Notes: generated by a model not told the origin, from the letters alone. Positions 1-11,830 are shown, counted from the stretch's first letter. The stretch is 64,000 nucleotides of DNA from Dipteronia dyeriana (GCA_032871835.1 CM065296.1:8690001-8754000), one strand, 5' to 3'. Made by a program: numbers and translations.

Positions 1-782
1 CCCTTAATATCAAACCAGAGCCAAAACAGATCAACAAGAGTAATTTATGCAAAAAAAAACAACTAACCTGAGTGACTGAGAAAGTGAATCCCAGAAATTG
101 GCTCAAAGCTTCAGTCTTCCACAACTATTTTCCCCAATAATCACTGCAAATTTTTTTCAAGGAATACTTTAATTAAATTTCAGTTTAAGAATGACAATTA
201 ATTGAAAAATTACTTAAATCTACATACATTCAAGTAAATCAACAATAATTTCGGTTTGATAAATATAAAAAATTGAAAAATAAAAAATAAAAAAAGAGTA
301 AGAAGATGATCTGAACAAGAGGAAGGGTGCACAAATGAAGAGCAAGAATAAGAAGAAGGAGAAGGGGAAGAAGAGCAAGAACACGAAATAGAAAAAGAAG
401 AAGAAAATCTGCAGAAGTAGAACATGTGCGACGAAGAAGAAGACAAAGAAGAAGGAGATCTGCAGAAGAGGAAGATCGACGATCTGAAGAAGAAGTAGAT
501 GAAAAGGAAGAAGAAGAAGGAGAAGAAGATCAGACGAAGAAGGAGATCTGCAGACGAAGAACATCAGACATACCTTCGAGCTTCGAGCTTCGAGCTTCGA
601 GTTGAGAGAGCTTCGAGTTGAGAGGAGTGAGGACTGAACGGTGTTTGATGTAGTCGAGCAATTGTATTCAACAGAAGAAAGTGTTTTATTTGCATTTTTT
701 ATTTTGTTTTTCAAATTGTTTTTGGAATTCAGAAAACAACTTTCAATTGTTTTTAAGAAAATTCAATTTTAATACTACTTTT
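1..782. other. AT-rich flank with polypurine tract, no gene identified
   Basis: No gene is recognised here. From about 295 to 565 the plus strand is strongly purine-rich (AGAAG/GAAGAAG runs) with three imperfect copies of a motif ending in ATCTGCAGA. From 574 to about 627 there is a short CTTCGAG minisatellite (four tight units, then two spaced by TTGAGAG). Long minus-strand reading frames across this tract are Ser/Leu/Phe-rich, low-complexity products of the purine bias and I do not treat them as genes. A short exon-like stretch with a GT donor near 77-120 on the minus strand could be the edge of a gene lying outside the window, but nothing supports that further. Confidence 0.5.
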
Positions 783-1038
783 GGGTCCGTCCTATAAGCG
801 TTTTTCAATTGCTGTTTTTCCAAAATGAAAATGAAAACAGTATTTTTTGTTTTATTTTCGATTTCTGAAAGAGCGTCTGGTAGTAAATACTGAAAACTGT
901 ATTTTGAAAATGAAAACGGAAAAAACGCGTCCGGTAGGATAACCGAAAACTATCAAAAATTGAAAAATCAATTTTAGTATTTTATTTAATATTAAATTAT
1001 AAAATATGTATATAATAAAAATATAATAGTATATATTA

Positions 1039-1088
<50 letters not shown>

Positions 1089-1410
1089 CGGATATATCAA
1101 TATTATATATTATTATATATTATAATATATTATATAGTTATAACATATATAAGAGGGGCACTTTGGTAATTTATAAATCTTGTTCCGTCTTTTCCTAGTT
1201 ATACCAAACGCATTCCTAGTTATACCAAACGCATAACAGTACAATTAATAGTTTAAAAACTTTTTTTAATATAAAAAAAATGAAAAACAAAAACGAAAAA
1301 CGAAAAACGAAAAACGAAAAACGAAAAACAAGCATTTTGTGTTTTTCAAATCTTTCACTTTTAACACTGGTTTTGTTTTTCGTTTTAAAAAAAAAAATGA
1401 AAATCGACAG

Positions 1411-3575
1411 GACCCGTCCTGTAAGCGTTTTTCAGTTGCTATTTTTCGAAAATAAAAATGAAAATGAAAATAGTATTTTTGGTTTCATTTTCGATTTCTG
1501 AAAACGGGTCTGGTAGCAAATACTGAAAGCTGTATTTTGAAAATGAAAATATAAAAAACGCGTCTGGTAAGTTAACCGAAAACTATCAAAAATTGAAATA
1601 TCAATTTTAGTATTTTGTTTAATATTATTACAACTATAAACAAATTGATTAAATAATTAACCAATATAATTTTTTAATTGTAATTTTTAAATTAAACAAA
1701 AGTAAAACATCAAAAATTAATTTAAAAAAAACATATCAAAAAAATGAATTAATCAAAACAAAACTTTTAAATTATAAATAAATAATTATAATATATATAT
1801 ATAATAAAAATATAATAGTATATTATAATAATATTTAATATATATATATATATATATTTATATTACATTTTTATATATAATAATACATAATATATGACAT
1901 TATATCCTATATATATGTATTAATATACATATATATATATAATAATAATAATAATATTTATATATAGTTATTTTATATTATTTTATACAAAAAATATATT
2001 ATATATATAATATTATAATATATATATATAAGAGTGGCACTTTGGTAATTTGAAAATCTTGTTCCGTCTTGTCCTAGTTATATCAAACACATAACAGTAC
2101 AATTAATAGTTTAAGATTTTTTTTTATATAAAAAAATTGAAAAACAAAAACGAAAAACGAAAAACGAGTATTTTAGGGCCCGTCCTGTAAGCGTTTTTCA
2201 GTTGCTGTTTATCGAAAATAAAAATGAAAATGAAAACAGCATTTTTGGTTTCATGTTCGATTTCTGAAAACGCGTCTGGTAGCAAATATTGAAAGCTGTA
2301 TTTTAAAAATGAAAACGGAAAAAACGCGTCTGGTAGGTTAACCGAAAACTATCAAAAATTGAAATATTAATTTTAGTATTTTGTTTAATATTATTACAAC
2401 TATAAGCAAATTGATTAAATAATTAACAAATGTAATTTTTGTATTGTAAATTTTAAATTAAACAAAAGTAACACATCAAAAATTAATTCAAAAAATCATA
2501 TCAAAAAAATGAATTAATCAAAACAAAACTCTTAAATTATAAATAAATAATTATAATATATATATATAATAAAAATATAATAGTATATATTATATTAATA
2601 TATATATAATAATAATATATATATTATTTTATATATTAAAAATTATTATATCCTATGTAAATATATAATATTTGATATTATATATATTTATATATATATA
2701 TTATATAATATATTATTATATATTTATAAATATATATATATATATATATCAATCATAATATATAAAGTATTAATATATATATATATATATTATATATTAT
2801 TACATATATATTATTATATTAATAATATATATATTATAGAATATTATTTCATAATATTTACATAATTATAATATATATATATATAATATTTATATATAGT
2901 AATTATATATATATTATATATAAACTATATTAATATATAATATATATTATATACTAATTATGTTATATTATATTATAATATTAAATATTATATATTAATA
3001 TAATTATAAAATATATTATATATAATTATAATTATAATATATATATATATAAGAGGGGCACTTTGGTAATTTAAAAATTTTGTTCCGTCTTGTCCTAGTT
3101 TTATCAAACACATAACAGTACAATTAATAGTTTAAGATTTTTTTTAATATAAAAAAAATGAAAAACAAAATGTAAAACAAAATGTAAAATAAAAACGAAA
3201 AACGAAAAACGAAAAACGAAAAACGAAAACAAGTATTTTGTGTTTTTCAAATCTTTTACTTTTAATACTGGTTTTGTTTTTCGTTTTTTTTTTTGTTTTT
3301 CGAAAACAAATTGAAAAACGGTTAACGAACGCGTTTTCGAAATCGTTTTTGAAAAATAAAAACGAAAACGGGTTGAAAAACGACTACAGGACGGGGCCTT
3401 TTCAAATTTTTCACTTTTAACACTGGTTTTGTTTTTCATTTTTTTTTTGTTTTTCAAAAACAAAATGAAAAACGGTTAACGAAAGCGTTTTCAAAATCGT
3501 TTTCAAAATCGTTTTCGAAATCGTTTTTGAAAAATAAAAACAAAAACGGTTTGAAAAACGACTATAGGACGGGGC
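1411..3575. mobile_element. Middle of three nested TIR elements
   Basis: The second copy begins at 1411 (GACCCGTCCTGTAAGCG) and ends near 3575 with the inverted counterpart (CGACTATAGGACGGGG). Its left arm carries the family's AGAGTGGCACTTTGGTAATTT block near 2032 and breaks off at GAGTATTTTA (2175). The right arm resumes at 3399 with TTTTCAAATTTTTCAC, which is exactly where unbroken copies continue (GTATTTTGTGTTTTTCAAATC). CAG is present on both sides of the element and may be a 3-bp target duplication, but with ends this degenerate it is only a candidate. No coding capacity is visible. Confidence 0.75.
2176..3398. mobile_element. Innermost, complete TIR element (about 1.22 kb)
   Basis: This is the youngest and best-preserved copy. 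The left end GGGCCCGTCCTGTAAGCG and the right end, read on the minus strand as GGCCCCGTCCTGTAGTCG, form an inverted repeat that continues into TTTTTCA and a pyrimidine/purine tract. Inside are the conserved block at 3050-3110 (AGAGGGGCACTTTGGTAATTT), long (TA)n stretches at 2560-3045 and a run of CGAAAAA repeats near 3195-3225. Short reading frames on both strands are low-complexity artefacts of these repeats. The GGGCC-type end and a possible TTA/TTT flank would fit PIF/Harbinger-derived MITEs, but this is only a suggestion. Confidence 0.75.
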
Positions 3576-3650
3576 AGGTAACGAACACGTTTTCGAAATA
3601 GTTTTTAAAAAATAGAAACGAAAACGGACTGAAAAACAGCTGCAGGAGAG

Positions 3651-6120
3651 TGAAGAAGCTATTCGAAGCAACGATGAACCTCGGCGGCAGGAGAAACGTC
3701 GGCAGTCGATGCCTCGACGGATGAGTAGCGATGATTATGAGCCACAGTGAGTCAGAATGAGAGTTAGGTTGAGAAGAGTTTTATGACTTTGTCTCAGTTA
3801 GCAGCGATGAACCACAAATAACGTTTTAGACTTTTAGAGAATATGATTTAAAGTTAGGTTTTAAGTTATAAAGATGCATATATAGTTCGTAAAATAGAAA
3901 TAACAAAAACATTGAAAATATAAAAATAAATATATATTAATATATTATATATAATATTATAATATTCGGAGGAAATGGGGATGATGATCTCCATTTCTAG
4001 AAATTTATGGGGGAAATAGTGAAATGGGGATGGGGACGAGTCCCTCAATCCCCATCCCTATTTTAATTTAGGGATGAAAATCATCCATATCTCCCCTCAT
4101 TTCTTCATTTTTCCCAAAACTAATTTAGTTCAATAAATCATCTAGATCCATTGTGTTGATTTTGGTTGTTGATATTTGGAGGTGGGTGTGATTTATGGAG
4201 AATTGTTTTATGTGTTGTGTGTTGTTTTGTATGTAATGTTGATAATGGTGCTAATTAATGATTTTACCATTTTACCCTCTCACATAAATTCCCATTTAGA
4301 TCCATGTGGTGAAGTTACCATTTTATCCCTAGAGTCAACAACAACTTAATAGTCAACTACCCAATTTAACGGAAAAACGAACGGGAAGGGGGAATATGGC
4401 GACTAATTTCAGTTCCGGGGGGGAGAATGACAAATAACCAAAATATAAGGGGGAAATTTACTAATGCGTTATAATATAGGGGAAAATGATACTATCAAAA
4501 AAAAACAACGAAATTCTATCAAAACATATCTAACAAATACATTGATATATTCATAGTTCATATTTATTTATATATAACTTAGATGTTGCGTTGAAGTGGA
4601 ATTACAAGACACATGAATCAATTTTGGTCACGGTATTTGGAAAGAATCAGAGATATTTTTGTCGTGCTCAGCAAAAGGACTTGTTGAACAAACAAACGAG
4701 GCATCACAAAGTGAGAAATATTTAGAGGTTGTTATCAAAAATAGATTCTACTAAAAAAAACGCAAGGGTTATATAGCAAGTCACATTTAGAAATTGTTAG
4801 ATTTTTTTTATATTATTATCCATTTATTATAACTTTTTTAATTAGAAACCAAGTCAAATAACTTTATGGAAACCAACTACGTTACTTAAATGTTGATGAA
4901 TTTATATTGTTTATCTTTAAAGATTTTAAAATTAACAGATAGAATTTTATATGTATATTTTTTTTATTTGACTGTATCATTCATCAGATAAAATCCTCAC
5001 AAAGATTTGATCATTATATTTCAATTTCTTGTTTCTACTTGAGTTTATTTTTTAAAATTGTCATTTAATGATTGTATTTGTTTTTTTTATTACTTTAATT
5101 AAACTTGTATTTATATGTAACAGGATGGGAGCATCAACATTGAAGTCACACTTTGTAATCCAAATGACTTCCTCGTTCATATTAGAGCAACTACGTTTGA
5201 AAGTCGAGAACAGACAAAAAATAAGATCAATGTTGTTATAATCTAGAAAATCCCCAAAGAAAACTTCTCTCAAGAATAAAATGGCAAGAATATAATAATC
5301 CAATAAATAATTCTTTTTGACATCTACTTTTTAAAATAATACTTTTATCTTGTCTGAAACTCAGTCTAATTTTGATATATATATTTTTGGGAAGTTTATG
5401 GTTTTAAACAATCATCAACTTTGAGCCATTAGGTTTTTGAACTATGTTAACTTTTCATCATATAATTTTTCCTAACTTAGTAGATGCAATATAATAAAAT
5501 ATGTTATGTCATATTATGCGGATCTTTAATAGTAAGTTTCTTCTCCTTCATGGTTTACTTGTTTAATTTTTTGGCTTTTAATTCATTACCTAATTTGTCT
5601 ATGAGTTTGTAATGACAAAAATAAGTTTATTCTCTTTTGTGATTCATTTTTTTATTTGTCACTGAGTTTGTAATGACACAAATAATTTTATTCTTTTTTA
5701 TAATTCGTTTTTTTCAAGTTTATGGGTTTTACTTGATTATATGATCATTTACTAGGCAATATAAGGTATCTTTTCCTTTTTGGTTCGCTTTTTAGTTTTT
5801 TATCTTTTGTTTTATTTCCTAATAAATTATTAATATACAACTTGGCTTCACATATTTTAGTTTAATTAATCAATTTGATTGTTTATCTCCAATTGTTACT
5901 TTTAATTCTAATATAATTGTACGGTTTCTAAATTTAAAACTAAATTAATATTTTTCAAGTTTATGTATATATAAATTAAAGGAAAACAAACCTTAAAATG
6001 TATTAGTTTACATATATGTTTACAAGTATATGTATATATAAAATAAAGAAAGAAAGAAAAAAAACTTCAAAATTTATCGGTTTACAATATGTTAAGATTA
6101 ATGTTACTTTATCTAAATAT
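3651..6120. other. AT-rich intergenic stretch, no recognisable gene
   Basis: Nothing here is recognisable as a gene. Between about 3966 and 4062 runs of ATGGGGATGGGG end in CCCCATCCCTA, resembling the G-rich hAT MITE near 34.5 kb, so this may be a decayed relative. Two short stretches (about 4584-4720 and 5124-5255, plus strand) have exon-like reading frames separated by AT-rich DNA, the second preceded by an AACAG acceptor. Neither matches a family I know. A tandem duplication of an 80-bp unit beginning GAGTTTGTAATGACA lies at about 5602-5730. Confidence 0.5.
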
Positions 6121-6125
6121 AATGC

Positions 6126-6220
6126 TTAAATGATGTGCCAATATTCTAATTCATTCATTTAAATTAGATTAAATTTATATGATTTAAATGAATGGACTGG
6201 AGTGTTACCACATCATTTGG
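6126..6220. mobile_element. Short hairpin MITE-like inverted repeat
   Basis: AAATGATGTGCCAATATT at the left is repeated in inverted form at the right (AAATGATGTGGTAACACT on the minus strand), and both arms continue to CATTCATTTAAAT around a short AT loop. The inverted arms are about 37 bp with several mismatches. It carries no gene and looks like a foldback MITE or MITE remnant. Confidence 0.5.
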
Positions 6221-6854
6221 ACACCATATTTGTACAAAATATCATTATTCCTAAGTTAATACATATAGAACTCAATTTGATAATCATATATTCGGAAGCA
6301 CAATCTTGTGCTTCCAAACCTAGTTTTATAATATAACAGCTATAATGGACTTTTATTGAAACTATATAAATATATCTTTAATCAGTTTGATTAAGGTTAG
6401 ATTTGACTTAACAATAGGAAGGGCATGAATGTCTTTTTCCATAAAAAGTAAATAAAAATAATTTTTAATTATTATAAAATAATAAATATTAAAAAATCTT
6501 TAGACATGATCAAAATGAAAAAGAAATTAAAAAAAAAAGGAACAAGAGGTAACACCATCTTACCCTCACCGGATTTCCTCGAGAGATAATCGGTTTTTAT
6601 TTTATTTTATTTATTTATTGTTAATTTTGATGAATCAGTGGATATATGATTTTATTGTTAATTTTTTTAATAATTAATTAATTTTCAATTTTAATATTTA
6701 TTTAAATAATATTATTATTATAATAGGTAAAACATTAAAGGAAGTGCAATTTGTTAGTTTTATTTTTTAGTGCTGGTCAACACTCAATTGTTAGTCAATT
6801 GTATTTTCATGTAATTAAAGTAAATATTCAATATAATTGTGGTATTACAAACAT

Positions 6855-7486
6855 TGTAGTAGTCAAAAATGGACTTAGGCCCAAATCTCGTAGCCCTTCA
6901 ACATCAACGATTAGAGACCTTAAGTTGGATCATGCCCAGATTTTGGGCCGACCCGAATCATTAAAACACAAACCTCATTTTGACTTGGTCACAACCACGA
7001 TCAAGACTTCGAATTCGATTGGGATTTAGTTGTTGATCAGAATAATCAACAACTGTGAGATCCCGTAAAATCCGGCATGGATTTCAAGGATCCTTATCAA
7101 CAATTCCAATGTTCAAAAGGGATTAGGTAGCCTATAAATAAAGGTTTCCTCCCATTCTTCAGTCTCTTTGATTTTTCTAGAGTACTAACGCTTTTAAGCT
7201 AGGCGAAATTCTGCTCAATTCTAAACTCCGGTCACCATAATCTATTCATCTAACCTCATTACGATCGTTCACCTATCAATAGCTCAGCCCAAGCTCACCT
7301 AAGGCTAAAACGAAATCACTAACCCACGTTTATTCTAATCCATTTTTTATGCTTTTGTTATTTGCTTTCATCTTGTTTACATGTTCAATCCATCTGACTC
7401 GACGATCCAGTCCAAGTTGCTTGGGCTTAACTCGAATCCGATCCGGTCTATATCAATTGTCGTTCGACCAACAACAAACACCAGCG
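6855..7486 (+). mobile_element. Solo LTR, same family as the element at 7547-15558
   Basis: This 632-bp sequence is a full LTR, beginning TGTAGTAGTCAAAAATGG and ending CGACCAACAACA. It is nearly collinear with the two LTRs of the complete element next door. It includes a TATA-like CCTATAAATAAAGG near 7132. The flanks AACAT (6850-6854) and AACAC (7487-7491) look like a 5-bp target duplication with one change. Only about 60 bp separates it from the complete element. A solo LTR arises by recombination between the two LTRs of a former complete element. Confidence 0.8.
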
Positions 7487-7546
7487 TCTACTATTGCAAT
7501 AAACATTTCTTTAATGATGAAACAGAATTCTTAAGCCAATGATGTA

Positions 7547-8159
7547 TGTAGTAGCCAAAAATGGACTTCAGCCAAATCTCATAGCCCATCAACGATTAGA
7601 GACCTTAAGTTGGATCATGCCTAGGTTTTGGCCTGACCCGAATCATTAAAACACAAACCTTATTGACTTGGTCATAACCACGATCAAGACTTTGAATTCA
7701 ATTGGGATTCAGTTGCTGATCAGGATAATCAACAATTGTGAGATCCCGTAAAATCCGGTCTGGATTTCAGGGATCCTTATCAATGATTCCAACGTTCAAA
7801 AGGGAATGGGTAGCCTATAAATAAAGGCTTCCTCCCATTCTTTAGTCTCTCTGATTTTTCAAGAGAAATAACTTTGTTAAGATTGCCGAAATTCTGCTCA
7901 ATTCTAAACTTCAGTCACCGGAATCTATTCATCTAACCTCATTACGATCGCTCACCTATCAATAGCTCAGCCTAAGCGCACCTAAGGCTAAAACGAAATC
8001 ACCAACCCACGTTTATTCTAATCCATTTTTTATGCTTTTGTTATTTGTTGTCATCTTGTTTGCAGGTTCAATCCATCTGACTCGATGATTAAATCCAAGT
8101 TGCTTGAGCCTAACTCGAATCCGATCCAGTCTACATCAATTGTCGTTCGACCAACAACA
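7547..8159 (+). repeat. Left LTR of the antisense-gene element
   Basis: A 613-bp LTR with a TATA-like CCTATAAATAAAGG near 7814, where the element's own transcript would be expected to start just downstream. The many differences from the right LTR mean this insertion is old. Confidence 0.85.
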
Positions 8160-8172
8160 GTTTGGCGCCTTC
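8160..8172 (+). promoter_or_regulatory. Primer-binding site next to left LTR
   Basis: GTTTGGCGCCTTC directly follows the LTR. TTTGGCGCC is a common start of plant LTR-retrotransposon primer-binding sites. The site is cut by the gypsy element inserted at 8173, so the primer match cannot be followed further; its last five bases, CCTTC, became the target duplication of that insertion. Confidence 0.7.
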
Positions 8173-8378
8173 TGATTAACACTGAAAAGTGTATATTTAC
8201 TAAGGGATAATATCATCATTTTACACTTCCAATATGATTAATTTCCCAGTTTATAGATTCAATTTTTCCTTGGTGTGTTTTGTTATATAACCCCGGTTAA
8301 GTGGCGGATAACGGTACTCCGTGACAATTCAAGTCGGTTTAATTTAGTTTCCCAAATAACTGACCCCCAAAACAAGGC

Positions 8379-9165
8379 ATGGATGAAATTCTTACAAACC
8401 TGCGAAAACATTTTCCATCGTTGCCCCAAAATGCTCTGAAAAAGATTTACAAAGCACGTTCCGAAAGATTACGCTTATTGAAGATAAACAACATTCCTGT
8501 TGAAATTCGCTGGTTGATCGAAGCTATGGTACGTCTAGCAGGTGAGTCTGCTGATTCATTTATATCTGACATGTCTGGTTTTGGAAGAAGTAACCTTGCA
8601 AAAAAAAAATGAAGAGCTAAGAAGTTAGGGGTTACTTGTTACAAATGTGCACGCACAACTTGCAACACACGTTGTCGTTCTTTATGAATGGTGTCTAATA
8701 ACCGGGAAGATAAAATTTTATTCATTAGGCATGGTTTGCGTAGGGAGTCATTGGATAATATCCTAACGACTCTTGATGCACATCCTAGTGGATATGTGCA
8801 AATGGAAATTGACCGATTATGGCCACAATTTTAAAAAAGAACATGCACAATATAGTCTTGGGAATCTGACTTTAAAAGACCCTGTTTGCCAATTTATAAG
8901 AAAATTGGATGGGAAGCATATCCCCTACCCATAGAGGGCGTTGAAGCCGTTTCTGGACGTAAAACCAGAGGAAGATGTGAGCCACAATCACAACTACCAG
9001 TAAATATCCTTTTGTTTTTGTTATCTTTTTATTATATTTAGTTTTGCTTCAAGTCCTCATGAGCTGATTGACCATTTACAAGCTTTCAATTATGAGCCAG
9101 ATCCTTCACCTCCAAAATTGATTGGTCCACTAATGAAGAGAACAAGAAACGCAGAATTGATCTGA
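8379..9165 (+). pseudogene. Unidentified coding remnant inside the gypsy element
   Basis: The best frame (8379-8612, 77 residues) begins MDEILTNLRKHFPSLPQ and ends in a lysine run at an A9 tract, where a frameshift is likely. Further open pieces follow in other frames, for example one with DAHPSGYVQMEIDRLWPQF near 8775-8835 and one with SPHELIDHLQAFNYEPDPSP near 9053-9110. I do not recognise any of these. They may be the remains of an extra or gag-like ORF. The next recognisable features are noncoding 3' sequence of the element. Confidence 0.35.
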
Positions 9166-9851
9166 ATCTCAGTTTGTGATTGTCCCATAGTTTTTATGCA
9201 TTTTATTTTTCTATATTTTGTATTTATTTTGTTGTTTTGCAGGATTTTATCGTCTTTCAAGTTGTTCAGGTGATATCTTCTAAACCTTACCTCTTTCTAA
9301 TGACATTGGGGACAATGTCTCATTCTTGTTGGGGGGAGGAGATAGTTGATTCAATAACTTTTGTTTTTCAAAAAAAAAAAAAACTAACTTTTGACCATTT
9401 TTTTTGTAAAGATGACCGAGTAAGGAGATCTTTTAGATACTTCTGAGACGCATATTTGTAGTTCTGGTGCATTTTTTTTCTTTTCCTCTCTTCTGGTTAT
9501 TTAAATTTATAACTCTTCATTGTGATATCATTGACTAATCCTTTTGTTCATTAAGTCATCTTGAGAAATTTTTCGAACTATTCTAGAGACACGCATATTG
9601 ACACGTGATTATGTGCAGTAAGTTGAGATTTTACGATATTGAGTTCTGAAACATCATTCAAGGGTAACAACCGAAGGCAGTGGTCTTGTTTAAAAATTTA
9701 TATAGTAATAATAATAATAATAATAATTTTGTGTGTTGTGACCAAAACTCTTACTTAGTAGCCGAACCTCATACCTCAGTAAGCATAGAGTGTTCGCGCA
9801 AAACGGTGGAGTCTGGATAAGAATAAAGTGCAGTTCCGTAGCCTCTTTAAC

Positions 9852-10092
9852 TCGAGCAATTAAGTTCAAAGGGTGCTTTAATACCTAATGCCCTAAGACC
9901 AACTGGTTTGAGAGTCATTGACCCAAAGCTAGTTACACGGGTTAAAGAGAAAGCTTAAGGGAATTGTACTAAAAAAAACATCTACAATCCGAGCAATTAA
10001 GCCCGTAGGAGTGTTTTAACACTTATTGCCCTAAAGCCAACTGGTATGGGAGTCATTGGCCTAAAGCTCGCTGCATGGATTAAAGATGAAAT
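9852..10092 (+). repeat. Two diverged tandem units in gypsy 3' noncoding region
   Basis: Two copies of a roughly 105-bp unit start at 9852 (CTCGAGCAATTAAGTTC) and 9987 (TCCGAGCAATTAAGCCC). Both contain ACTGGT, GAGTCATTG and a CTAAAGCT/CAAAGCT motif in the same order. The period is about 135 bp. This is typical of long, repeat-rich 3' noncoding regions in plant gypsy elements. Confidence 0.6.
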
Positions 10093-10392
10093 GTTTGTTT
10101 CCAATTTTGTTGTATTAAAAAAAAAAGAATAAAACTGTTGCCTAAGGAAAAAGCTCTGGTGAGATTTCGGAATGAAAATGTTGTTTGATTCAATTGAATC
10201 TCATAGTTATCGTGTTGATCTTTATTGATTACAAGAAAGTTTGATTGATAACTCAATTGATGACTGGTTGTCAAAAGGTGAGAAAAGAGGTATGAGAGAG
10301 TTTGTCTATTTGGTAGTTTAGATATTTGAATTTGAGTTTTTACTATTTTCGCTTTAATTGCTAGGGACTAGCAATAAGCTGGTTAGGGGGTG

Positions 10393-11703
10393 TGATTAAC
10401 ACTGAAAAGTGTATATTTACTAATGGATAATATCATCATTTTACTCTTCCAATATGATTAATTCCCCAATTTAGACATAATTTCTTTCGTTCGCTTAAAA
10501 AAATGTGTTGTGTAGTAATCAGTGTATTTTTCTTTGTATTTCAGAGGTAATTCGATCAATTCAGAATCATGGAGAAGTCAGATGACAAAACAAACATCGT
10601 TTTCAAGTTTAGAACGTCAAAAAACCTTAAGAAGACCACGAAGGGCATTTTTCATAAATTTGATTATTCACTGTTCACATTGACTTACTGTTCATAGTTG
10701 ACTTTCACTGTTCACTCACGATGCGTTACTGTTCACTCTCGGATGCAACTGTTCACTCATAGATGGGTTACTGCTCACTGTCACTGCTCACTGAAGAGCA
10801 TTTTCGTAATTTTGACTATTCGTTGTTCACAGTTGACTTTTACTGTTCACAGTTGACTTTTACTTTTCACAGTTGTTTTTCACTGTTCACTCACTGATGC
10901 GTTTACTGTTCACTCATGGATGGGTTACTATTCACTGATGACGTGGCGAAATCTGGACGCTCCATTCTAAATTCATCCGATGGTCAATTTTCATCCGTAT
11001 TTTGTATAAATAGGGGGCCTCTCCCCCTTAATTTTGATATTCTGAATCCAAATCTAATGTTAGATTTATGAAATTCTCTCTCTTTTGTTCTCAAATTCTC
11101 AGTTTAAATAAAATAGTTATTTTCTAGTTAAATTATGTCTGGCTAATTTTATATAGCTGAGGCCAAAGGTGTACTGTTGGTATGGAAAATATGATCCAAA
11201 TTTGGTAAGTTTATTATTTTTATGCTTTCTCCCCTCTGATCTTTGTGGAGTTTTTGACTCACTGTAGATAGACAGATATTGTCTAGCACAGTGAGTACTT
11301 TTACCCATATTTATCAGAGAGTGGTTTATCCCCTCTAATCTTTGTGGAGTTTTTGACTCACTGTAGATAGACAGATATTGTCTAGCACAGTGAGTACTTT
11401 TACTCATATCTATTAAAGAGTGGTCAGTAGAGTGGAATATCATCCCAATAATCTAGATTAAATATTAATAATTGGATCATATTCGAAATACCAACAGTGG
11501 ATCACTTAGCCCCAGTATTAATTTTAATTGATTTACATTTTATAACAAGCTTAGTAGTTAATTTAAATAATTAATTCTACAAGGACAAGGGAACAACCTC
11601 CTTGTGGTTCGACCCGGTCTTACCGGTTAATTTATTACTTTGACACTCTTATACTTGAGAGTAGGAACACTTCTTTAGGACTTGTCAATAAACCATATCG
11701 ATA
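10393..11703 (+). repeat. Right LTR of nested gypsy element (1.31 kb)
   Basis: The LTR runs from TGATTAAC to CGATA (a CA end probably changed to TA). It contains a TGTTCAC-rich minisatellite at about 10665-10940, a TATA box (TATAAATA at 11005-11012) followed by a CCTCTCCCCC pyrimidine tract, and a 99-bp perfect-looking tandem duplication at 11231-11428. It ends with the CTTGTGGTTCGACCCGGTC block common near the end of such LTRs. Confidence 0.75.
11231..11428. repeat. Two-copy 99-bp tandem duplication
   Basis: Copies start at 11231 (CCCCTCTGATCTTTGTGG) and 11330 (CCCCTCTAATCTTTGTGG). Both carry GACTCACTGTAGATAGACAG and the sequence through CACAGTGAGTACTTTTAC. Similarity is very high, so this is a recent duplication within the LTR. 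Confidence 0.85.
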
Positions 11704-11830
11704 CCTTCAAAGTCGAAAGCAAATTATGATAAGAACAAATCAAGAAAGAGAAGTTGTCGAGCGAACTAAATATATAAAAGAAATGTCAATTTACAAATAA
11801 AAGTGACAAAACGGTACATAAACAGAAAAA

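Larger units (their letters stand above)
783..3650. mobile_element. Outermost of three nested TIR elements
   Basis: This is the oldest copy in a Russian-doll nest. Its left end starts near 783 with GGGTCCGTCCTATAAGCG, followed by an AAAATGAAAATG tract. Its left arm stops at about 1410 after GAAAATCGACAG. Its right arm resumes after 3575 with GGTAACGAACACG and runs to a decayed inverted end near 3650 (GAAAAACAGCTGCAGGAG). Unbroken copies read straight across this join (GAAAAACGGTTAACGAACGCG), which shows that the arms belong together. The interior is AT-rich, (TA)n-laden and has no transposase, so the element is a non-autonomous MITE-like unit. The superfamily is not settled. Confidence 0.7.
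8173..11703 (+). mobile_element. Deleted Ty3/gypsy-type element nested in the primer-binding site
   Basis: The left remnant begins TGATTAACACTGAAAAGTG at 8173 and keeps only about 90 bp of LTR. The full right LTR begins with the same bases at 10393 and ends at 11703. The target duplication CCTTC is exact (8168-8172 and 11704-11708). Just before the right LTR is a plant-gypsy-like polypurine end (GGTTAGGGGGTG). A second G-rich tract, GTTGGGGGGAGGAGA, lies near 9330. About 2.1 kb of interior remains and I see no protease, reverse transcriptase or integrase, so pol has been deleted. Style of the 3' region suggests a Tat/Athila-like element; that assignment is tentative. Confidence 0.75.

Noticed and set aside
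210..714. Ser-, Leu- and Phe-rich minus-strand frames over the first 700 bases
   Set aside because: Low complexity from the polypurine tract; no recognisable domain or conserved start.
8168..8172. Reading 8173 onward as the interior of the host LTR element
   Set aside because: The same start recurs at 10393 after a polypurine tract, and CCTTC flanks 8173-11703 on both sides, so this is a nested insertion.
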